Translations under genes and position numbers: made by a program | DNA from: Neotamlana sedimentorum | GTDB taxonomy: Bacteria > Bacteroidota > Bacteroidia > Flavobacteriales > Flavobacteriaceae | Assembly: GCF_000943565.1 (NCBI RefSeq) | Contig: NZ_JTDW01000023.1 | Span: forward strand, 1 to 32,496 | Direction: 5' to 3' | DNA length: 32,496 nt | Shown here: positions 28,234 through 32,496 of the stretch, piece by piece | Layout of the letters: each line of letters begins with the position of its first letter | Numbering within the stretch: position 1 is the stretch's first letter | The notes under the pieces: model-generated | Seen by the model: only the letters and a program-made list of their open reading frames with translations | Database searches by the model: none | What the model was told of the DNA's origin: nothing

Positions 28234-28264
28234 GTTATATTTATCAGGATATAACTAGTTGTGT
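28234..28264 (+). other. Candidate primary insertion site (attI-like) at the recombinase 3' end
   Basis: Just after the recombinase stop, GTTATAT (28234-28240) and ATATAAC (28249-28255) form an inverted repeat with an 8-base spacer, the geometry of a simple tyrosine-recombinase site. Two bases later comes the first cassette boundary GTTGTGT (28258-28264), which is the reverse complement of the left end ACACAAC of the first cassette's attC-like element. Together they look like an attI occupied by cassette 1. Confidence 0.6.
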
Positions 28265-28286
28265 GTAAGCTAAAAAAACGAACTGA

Positions 28287-28910
28287 ATGCTAAATTTCGA
28301 CTTTAAAGAAAACTATATTTTAGAAGATGATTTTGTAAAATTGAGTCCTCTAAAAATTGAACACGTCAAAAATTTAATCGAAATAGCAAATGAAACTGAT
28401 ATTTGGAAATACTCTTTCGTAAAAGGAAATGGAATTGAAAATCTGACTAAATATATTCAGTCGACTATTGACAATCGGAAAGTGGAAAAAGATTATCCTT
28501 TTGTAGTTTTTGACAAAATAAAAAATCAGTTTGCTGGAAGTACAAGATATTGCGAAATAGTTCCAAGTTTAAACGCAATCCGATTAGGATATACTTGGTA
28601 CGGAAAACAATTCAGAGGAACTGGATTAAACAAACATTGTAAATATTTATTATTTGAATTCGCTTTTGATAAAATGGGAGCTGAAAGAATCGGACTTGGA
28701 GCCTACATCGAAAACGAAAGAAGTATTAGAGCAATGGAAAGTGTTGGATGTCAAAAAGAAGGTATATTACGTGGGATATTTCCAGCGATGAATGGAATTG
28801 GACGAACTGATGGAATTTTAATGAGTATTCTGAAAAATGAATGGAACGAAAATGTAAAATCTGAGTTGAAAAACAAACTGAATAAAGCCTACACACAACA
28901 ACGTGTATAA
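28287..28910 (+). CDS. GNAT family N-acetyltransferase (cassette 1)
   Basis: This 207-residue acetyltransferase resembles the RimJ/RimL group. Visible parts are the N-terminal EDDFVKLSPLKIEHVKNLIE, the acceptor strands with FAGSTRYCEIVPSLNAIRLGYTW, the acetyl-CoA loop region YGKQFRGTGLNKHCKYLL, and the C-terminal IGLGAYIENERSIRAMESVG followed by CQKEG. The substrate is unknown. The ATG is 28 bases inside cassette 1, leaving little room for its own promoter, so it is probably read from upstream. The last residues and the stop codon (28908-28910) lie inside the attC-like element, so the tail QQRV is supplied by the recombination site. Confidence 0.93.
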   Translation: MLNFDFKENYILEDDFVKLSPLKIEHVKNLIEIANETDIWKYSFVKGNGIENLTKYIQSTIDNRKVEKDYPFVVFDKIKNQFAGSTRYCEIVPSLNAIRLGYTWYGKQFRGTGLNKHCKYLLFEFAFDKMGAERIGLGAYIENERSIRAMESVGCQKEGILRGIFPAMNGIGRTDGILMSILKNEWNENVKSELKNKLNKAYTQQRV

Positions 28911-29027
28911 TTAATTGCTTTTTACGTGCCTACTTGCGAAAATTCCTGCGGAATTTTCACGGGTTCGTAAAAGTTTGCTAATTTAGTTGCTCAACCACGC
29001 AACTAACCATACACAAACACGTTAGGC
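28893..29027 (+). repeat. attC-like element A
   Basis: This 135-bp element runs from ACACAAC (28893-28899) to GTTAGGC (29021-29027). After a 3-base gap, GTGTATAATTAATTGC pairs with GCAACTAACCATACAC near the right end; its three mismatches are A opposite C, which become T-G wobbles in the bottom strand. The centre has a perfect 9-pair hairpin, GAAAATTCC-TGC-GGAATTTTC (28938-28958). Another possible hairpin, TTAGTTGC with GCAACTAA, lies in the right half. Confidence 0.8.
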
Positions 29028-29050
29028 ACAATTAGAAAAAACAATCCCCA

Positions 29051-30547
29051 ATGAAAATATACATAGTCATTTTATTATCAATCTTCACGTTTAATTGTAA
29101 TGCACAAAATGAAAATGAATATTTAACCAAAAGTCAAATTGAATATGATTTGACAGTTCTTGACGAAATTCTTCAGAACACATCTTCATATCAAGGATTA
29201 AATGGATATGAATACAAAAAAGATTTTGACAAATTTTTAAATACTATTGAAGACAAACAAATAACCAAATTTGATTTTGAGATTTTTTTATCTAAGACTA
29301 TTGGGAAAATTGGAGATAGACACTCATATATTAGAGGCAAAAGATTGCGTAATTCACTATTCTTTCCGCTGGCATTTGCACCTTTAGATAATAAAGTTTT
29401 AGTTATCGATTATAACAGAGAAAACAAAGATTATCATTTATATAATACAGAATTTCCATATTTAAAATCAATTAATAATATCCCAATTGAAGAATTAATA
29501 TCGCAAATTCTTCCTAAAGATATTCTTGCACCAAAACAAACGCACTTTACTCGTTCAATTAGAGAGTTAAGAGAAATAGAAAATGTTTTTAAAACGCTAA
29601 ATATCAAGTTACCTAATCCTATTCAAATAACGCTAACAAATAAAAAGGGGCTTAATAAAAAAATAAATATAAAATTAGTTCCTAAAGCAGAAAGACAAAG
29701 AATCTGGGATGAAAGATTTCGTGTTAAAAACTTCTTTCTTAAAGAAGAAGAGTCAAACGATAAGGAAATTATTAAACAATTTTTTACACTAAAAAATAAT
29801 ATAGGATATGTTCGTATTGTCGATATGCTAGACAAAGAGGATAGTCCTATATTCTTTGAATTTCTTAATAATTTTATGTCAAAGGCAAAGCAGACAGATG
29901 CTTTAATTATAGATGTGCGAGATAATGGTGGTGGAACTCGTGATTTAATTCAAGAATTTGCTGGATATTTAATACATCCTGATTCTGTTTATGTCGTTAA
30001 CGCTACAAAACAGAGAGGGAAATTACCTCTGAATGATGAATTAAAGGAATATTTGCATTATCGCTTTTTATACTCAAAAAACGAATTAGATAAGAGAGAA
30101 CAAAAAGCAATTGACAAATTTATGACTTCATTTAAACCAATGTACAATTTGGACAATAGTAAATTCAGCGATTATCATTATTATATTTTAAATGGTCAGA
30201 AAATTACGAAAGACAAATACCTTTATGACAAGCCAATTTATATACTAACCAATGAAAGAAGCTTTAGCGCTGCTTCTGTTTTTATCTCTGTATTTAAAGG
30301 ATTACCGAACATAAAAATTGCAGGAGTAAATACCGATGGTTCCAGCGGAAATAGTGAACGGTTTGAATTACCAAATTCTGAATTAAGAGGAAAAATAAGT
30401 ACAATGGTGTCTTTCCAAAAAGACGGTAATATATTGGATGGAATTGGTACAAAACCAGACATTTTAATTGAAAGGAATTTAGACCAAGTTTTTTGGAAAG
30501 AAGATTATCAACTTAACAAATTAATAAGAATAATAGAACAGGAATAA
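29051..30547 (+). CDS. Secreted S41-family peptidase (cassette 2)
   Basis: This 498-residue protein has a signal peptide (MKIYIVILLSIFTFNCNAQ). The C-terminal half carries the tail-specific protease fold: NNIGYVRIVDML, ALIIDVRDNGGGTRDLIQEF, then TNERSFSAASVFISVFKG, where the Ser in the ERSFSAA motif is the likely nucleophile, and GIGTKPDI. I see no clear PDZ domain. It would act in the periplasm or outside; the substrate is unknown. The start is 30 bases inside cassette 2, and the stop is 8 bases before the attC-like element, so the gene fills the cassette. Confidence 0.9.
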   Translation: MKIYIVILLSIFTFNCNAQNENEYLTKSQIEYDLTVLDEILQNTSSYQGLNGYEYKKDFDKFLNTIEDKQITKFDFEIFLSKTIGKIGDRHSYIRGKRLRNSLFFPLAFAPLDNKVLVIDYNRENKDYHLYNTEFPYLKSINNIPIEELISQILPKDILAPKQTHFTRSIRELREIENVFKTLNIKLPNPIQITLTNKKGLNKKINIKLVPKAERQRIWDERFRVKNFFLKEEESNDKEIIKQFFTLKNNIGYVRIVDMLDKEDSPIFFEFLNNFMSKAKQTDALIIDVRDNGGGTRDLIQEFAGYLIHPDSVYVVNATKQRGKLPLNDELKEYLHYRFLYSKNELDKREQKAIDKFMTSFKPMYNLDNSKFSDYHYYILNGQKITKDKYLYDKPIYILTNERSFSAASVFISVFKGLPNIKIAGVNTDGSSGNSERFELPNSELRGKISTMVSFQKDGNILDGIGTKPDILIERNLDQVFWKEDYQLNKLIRIIEQE

Positions 30548-30554
30548 TAACTGT

Positions 30555-30689
30555 GCCTAACAGTGTGTATAATTAATTGCTTGGGTCTGTCTATACTCGG
30601 AAAATCCTCCGGATTTCCCTAACGTTCGGTTTATTCTTACTAGATTAGTTGCGAAACAATCGCAACAAACCATACACGAACCGTTGCCA
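30555..30689 (+). repeat. attC-like element B
   Basis: This 135-bp element runs from GCCTAAC (30555-30561) to GTTGCCA (30683-30689). The left arm GTGTATAATTAATTGC is identical to that of element A; the right arm is GCAACAAACCATACAC, with three A-C and one A-A mismatch in the top strand. The central hairpin is GGAAAATCC-TCC-GGATTTCC with one bulged A (30599-30618). A further hairpin GTTGCGA-AACAA-TCGCAAC is possible in the right half. Confidence 0.8.
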
Positions 30690-30783
30690 ACCATACAACT
30701 GAACCAAGTATTTATTATACTGACTACTGAAATCTCTTTATTTTTTTCCCTTCTTTTTAGTTTGTTTGCGGATAAACCTCTGA

Positions 30784-30805
30784 TTGTTAAAAACTTGTTA
30801 AAAAC
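30784..30805 (+). repeat. Tandem direct repeat upstream of the ribbon-helix-helix gene
   Basis: TTGTTAAAAAC occurs twice head to tail. It lies just upstream of the perfect inverted repeat at 30811-30835 and could be part of the same regulatory region. Confidence 0.6.
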
Positions 30806-30810
30806 GTTTC

Positions 30811-30851
30811 ATTTGTATTCGTTTTGAATACAAATAAAAAAGCTAATTTAG
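30811..30851 (+). promoter_or_regulatory. Likely promoter with operator for the ribbon-helix-helix gene
   Basis: ATTTGTATTC-GTTTT-GAATACAAAT (30811-30835) is an inverted repeat with perfect 10-base arms. TTG at 30824-30826 and TAATTTAG at 30844-30851 (one base from TAnnTTTG) form a plausible Bacteroidota promoter whose -33 element lies inside the inverted repeat. It ends 29 bases before the ATG. This is the layout expected for a small DNA-binding protein repressing its own gene. Confidence 0.55.
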
Positions 30852-30880
30852 TCTTGCTGTTAATTTAAAAACATTGGATT

Positions 30881-31024
30881 ATGAATGACAAACAAAAAGT
30901 TAAGACAATTCGCCTCAATCCAAGTCTTTTAGAGACAATTTCAGAATTGTCAAAAAATGAAAATAGAAGCTTTAATAATATGGTAGAGACATTGTTATTA
31001 AGAGCTACTGGTTCTTTGAAATAG
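30881..31024 (+). CDS. Small ribbon-helix-helix (Arc/CopG-like) DNA-binding protein (cassette 3)
   Basis: This 47-residue protein reads as one strand and two helices: KVKTIRLNPSLLETISELSK, then ENRSFNNMVETLLLRA. The beta-strand (TIRLN) and the Ser-Phe-Asn-Asn turn before helix two are typical of ribbon-helix-helix proteins, which dimerise and bind short palindromes. A perfect inverted repeat sits over its probable promoter. Members are often antitoxins, but no obvious toxin partner follows; the next small gene, at 31290, is separated by a terminator. An orphan regulator is equally possible. Confidence 0.75.
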   Translation: MNDKQKVKTIRLNPSLLETISELSKNENRSFNNMVETLLLRATGSLK

Positions 31025-31042
31025 ATATGAAATAAATTTTTA

Positions 31043-31196
31043 TATCTTTGTATCGTCTAAATTGCGACAGAAATGTCGAATTAAATGTAATATGAGTATT
31101 TAAAACTAAGCCTGTTTTGCTTGTTCTCTGTGTTTCTATTAAAAAACATTTATCTCATTTTACAAAATAAAGCCCTGTTTCCACAACGGGGCTTTT
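31043..31196 (+). ncRNA. Candidate small RNA in cassette 3
   Basis: TATCTTTG (31043-31050) is an exact TAnnTTTG promoter box, and a strong terminator ends at 31196. A transcript starting near 31057 would be about 140 bases. It holds a hairpin CGACA-GAAA-TGTCG (31065-31078) with a GNRA-type loop. Only tiny frames of two or three codons are present. The -33 element is not convincing (a TTG lies 24 bases upstream). I do not recognise a known RNA family. Confidence 0.4.
31169..31196 (+). terminator. Strong intrinsic terminator in cassette 3
   Basis: AAAGCCCTGTT (31169-31179) pairs with AACGGGGCTTT (31185-31195), 11 pairs with one G-U, around the loop TCCAC, and is followed by T. It would stop reading from upstream cassettes, so genes beyond it need another promoter. 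Confidence 0.85.
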
Positions 31197-31201
31197 AATT
31201 G

Positions 31202-31270
31202 CCACATAGTGTGGTAGTGCCTGATTTTTGGTGCTGACCTTTGCAAAATGAAGGTTTAATCCAAGTCAGC
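31202..31270 (+). other. Structured leader before the 41-residue basic protein
   Basis: Two nearby foldings are visible: CCACA-TAG-TGTGG (31202-31214), and a larger hairpin closed by GCTGAC (31233-31238) and GTCAGC (31265-31270) with inner CTT/AAG pairing. They occupy most of the space between the terminator at 31196 and the ATG at 31290. This could be a regulatory leader or part of a structured element. Confidence 0.35.
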
Positions 31271-31289
31271 CATTAATTCGACTGTAATT

Positions 31290-31415
31290 ATGGCGCGATT
31301 TAGACAAAAAAACGGCAAAAGACAGAAGTTGGTATTTCGTAGATTCATTGTAAAAAATGGAAAGCGTATATACCCAAAAAAAGCGAAATGCTTCGCTTTT
31401 TGGGTGACTCTGTAA
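31290..31415 (+). CDS. 41-residue basic protein (cassette 3)
   Basis: The protein begins MARFRQKNGKRQKLVFRRFI and continues with a VKNGKRIYPKKAKCFAFWV segment. About a third of residues are Lys or Arg, and the alternating pattern suggests a small beta-rich nucleic-acid-binding protein. I have a sense of similar short proteins in Bacteroidota, but no named family. The last codons overlap a strong hairpin (31372-31405). It is bounded by terminators on both sides, so it would be its own transcription unit. Confidence 0.5.
   Translation: MARFRQKNGKRQKLVFRRFIVKNGKRIYPKKAKCFAFWVTL
31372..31405 (+). other. Hairpin inside the end of the 41-residue reading frame
   Basis: ACCCAAAAAAAGCGAA (31372-31387) pairs with TTCGCTTTTTGGGT (31392-31405) with two bulged A and a 4-base loop ATGC. 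It is a long stem within codons for YPKKAKCFAFWV. It may be a terminator-like or processing structure. Confidence 0.6.
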
Positions 31416-31436
31416 TATAGGATAGCTTTGTTTTAT

Positions 31437-31466
31437 AGGGAAGTTTTGTGGAGCTTCCCTTTTTTT
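31437..31466 (+). terminator. Intrinsic terminator after the 41-residue gene
   Basis: AGGGAAG (31437-31443) pairs with CTTCCCT (31454-31460) around a 10-base loop, followed by six T. It lies 22 bases after the stop codon at 31415. Confidence 0.75.
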
Positions 31467-31671
31467 ATTTACGGCGAATATATATTCAACGGATATAATT
31501 TACAAAATATTGTGCTTTTATTTACAAAATTTTAGCATAAAAAGTGTAATTCATCGGTTTTTTTAGTTTTTTCTCACTTTTTTGCTTCCGACTGTCAGCA
31601 ATCTGCCTTCCCTCAAAAAAATAAAGTATTCAGTATGTCAATGAACGTCTGAACTGATTGAAAAGTACAGT
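31467..31671. other. Non-coding end of cassette 3
   Basis: These 205 bases are AT-rich with poly-T stretches. I see no gene on either strand. The only structure noted is a perfect 12-base palindrome GAATATATATTC (31476-31487). The region leads straight into attC-like element C. Confidence 0.4.
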
Positions 31672-31804
31672 TGGCAACAATGTATATACTTTATTGCTCG
31701 GTTCAGTTATTACTTCCGAAAATTCTTCCGAATTTTCTCTGTCAGTTTTTATTTATTATCTTTCGGTTTGTACACGCAACAAAGCATATACAATTCCGTT
31801 GTAA
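31672..31804 (+). repeat. attC-like element C
   Basis: This 133-bp element runs from TGGCAAC (31672-31678) to GTTGTAA (31798-31804). GTATATACTTTATTGC pairs with GCAACAAAGCATATAC; position 8 of the arm has changed from A to C with a matching G on the other side, a compensated pair. Two A-C mismatches remain. The central hairpin is GAAAATTC-TTCC-GAATTTTC (31718-31737). Confidence 0.8.
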
Positions 31805-31823
31805 AACATTAAAAAAAAACTGT

Positions 31824-32282
31824 ATGAAATCAATATTGACAATATTCTTAATATTACTTTTAGGAACTTCAACTTTCGCTCAAAATCAGAATTCGAGATT
31901 GAGCATAATGAAAGCTGAAAAACCAATTTTGATAATAAACGACAGTATAATTGGAAGTATTGATTTGTTGAACAAAATATCCTCTGACAAAATTGAGGAA
32001 ATGAATGTTTTTAAAGAAAGAAAATTAAGTTCTAATTGCTTATTTATTGAAAATGAAAAAAGTGCAGGAATTATAATTGCGAATATTAATCACGAATTTA
32101 AACTCAAATCTCAAAAAGAATTGAATCTATTTTTTAGACTTAATGAGGAAAATAATATTTATGTTAACGGATATTTAATTGAAAATAAAAATATCTCATC
32201 TGAAAGCATTGTCGGAATTAAATTAATAAAAGCTGACAATTTTAGACTAAAAAAACCTGTTTTGAATATAGAAATTGAATAA
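31824..32282 (+). CDS. Secreted 152-residue protein with plug-domain-like segment (cassette 4)
   Basis: The start chosen opens MKSILTIFLILLLGTSTFAQ, a clear signal peptide; the open frame extends upstream through element C, but that part has no coding sense. The mature part has PILIINDSIIGSIDLLNKIS and SDKIEEMNVFKERK, which recall the segment of TonB-dependent receptor plug domains that reads as a named variable followed by 'I..I.V...'. No barrel follows, so if related it is a free plug-like protein. The start is 25 bases inside cassette 4 and the stop is 8 bases before element D. Confidence 0.75.
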   Translation: MKSILTIFLILLLGTSTFAQNQNSRLSIMKAEKPILIINDSIIGSIDLLNKISSDKIEEMNVFKERKLSSNCLFIENEKSAGIIIANINHEFKLKSQKELNLFFRLNEENNIYVNGYLIENKNISSESIVGIKLIKADNFRLKKPVLNIEIE

Positions 32283-32289
32283 TAACGTT

Positions 32290-32422
32290 TTACAACAATG
32301 TATAACCGCAATTACGGCGGATTCGACTGCGTCCGAATCCACTCGGAATTGCTAACGTCAGTGCTTAATTGAAAATTATTAACTTTAAATCCGTAACTGA
32401 CGGTTATACGAGACCGTTGTGT
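32290..32422 (+). repeat. attC-like element D (diverged sequence)
   Basis: This 133-bp element runs from TTACAAC (32290-32296) to GTTGTGT (32416-32422). Its inner arms, GTATAACCGCAATTAC and GTAACTGACGGTTATAC, differ strongly from elements A-C but still pair, with one bulged A on the right arm and one A-C mismatch. The central hairpin is GGATTCG with CGAATCC (32319-32340). Length, spacing and layout are kept although sequence is not. Confidence 0.75.
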
Positions 32423-32465
32423 TTAATTAAAAAAAACATCGATAGATGATAGAGAGTCGTAACAA

Positions 32466-32496
32466 ATGGAGTTAAGTGAGAGAACCATAGAAAGTA
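32466..32496 (+). CDS. Start of the cassette 5 gene (cut by the window edge)
   Basis: An ATG 49 bases inside cassette 5 opens MELSERTIES and runs off the window. This recalls the N-termini of some AbiJ-like abortive-infection proteins, but ten residues are too few for a call. A competing frame from an ATG at 32447 ends after nine codons. Confidence 0.35.
   Translation, partial: MELSERTIES

Larger units (their letters stand above)
28258..32496 (+). mobile_element. Integron-like gene-cassette array (five cassettes, last one incomplete)
   Basis: Assuming cleavage after G of each GTT core, the cassettes are 28259-29021, 29022-30683, 30684-31798, 31799-32416 and 32417 onward. Each of the first four starts with TTNNNN and carries at its 3' end a 133-135 bp element whose left end is complementary to that start: GTTGTGTGTA with TACACACAAC, GTTAGGCACA with TGTGCCTAAC, GTTGCCAAC with GTTGGCAAC, and GTTGTAAAAC with GTTTTACAAC. 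All recognised genes point the same way. The array runs off the right edge. Confidence 0.8.

Noticed and set aside
31021-31200. A tracrRNA or other CRISPR-linked RNA in cassette 3
   Set aside because: No cas gene or repeat array is present in the window; the TATCTTTG motif is simply a common promoter box.
31671-31823. Upstream extension of the cassette 4 reading frame through element C (MATMYILYCS...)
   Set aside because: This part is the recombination element read as protein; the signal peptide starts at 31824, close to the cassette start, as in the other cassettes.
28893-32422. Elements A-D as insertion sequences, MITEs or a CRISPR array
   Set aside because: There is no transposase, no target duplication and no regular short spacer. 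The pairing of element ends with cassette starts fits cassettes better than MITEs.

Overview
The window looks like a chromosome segment from a marine-type Flavobacteriaceae bacterium (Bacteroidota). It is AT-rich, carries gliding-motility genes gldB and gldC, a SusC/SusD outer-membrane uptake locus and a Bacteroidota putative porin, has several promoter-like boxes of the TAnnTTTG type, and lacks clear Shine-Dalgarno sequences. I found no rRNA, tRNA or CRISPR array.

Layout. Positions 1-9400 are mainly on the minus strand: the tail of an unknown plus-strand gene, a putative porin, and a four-gene uptake operon (susC, susD, a zinc metallohydrolase lipoprotein and a DUF4302-like lipoprotein). Positions 9600-23600 are a housekeeping block: rnhB, a large lipoprotein, a nucleoid-associated protein, a NUDIX hydrolase, pyrE, an SRPBCC protein, birA, rsfS-ftsH, a LUD/LutC-like protein with cdsA, psd and an acyl-CoA-binding protein, gldC-gldB and nadE. 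Positions 23620-24360 hold a probable gene remnant and an AT-rich leader. Next come a LuxR-type response regulator with an altered receiver (Glu at the phospho-acceptor position) and, convergent with it, a DnaG primase that has lost all four zinc ligands.

The most interesting part is 27042-32496. A 393-residue tyrosine recombinase is followed in the same direction by what reads as an integron-like gene-cassette array. Four elements of 133-135 bp separate the cassettes. Each begins with NNNNAAC, ends with GTTNNNN, has an imperfect inner stem and a central hairpin. The 9-10 bases at the start of each complete cassette are the reverse complement of the bases at the left end of that cassette's own element, which is the signature expected if cassettes arose by site-specific excision and integration of circles. 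Mismatches in the stems are skewed so that the bottom strand folds better, as in attC sites. The recombinase lacks the insertion that defines classical IntI, lies upstream in the same orientation, and the first cassette boundary is 35 bp after its stop codon.

The cassettes encode a GNAT acetyltransferase; a secreted S41 peptidase; a compound cassette with a 47-residue ribbon-helix-helix protein, its likely operator, a candidate small RNA and a 41-residue basic protein; a secreted 152-residue protein; and a fifth cassette cut by the window edge. All assignments come from reading the sequence; no searches or folding programs were run.
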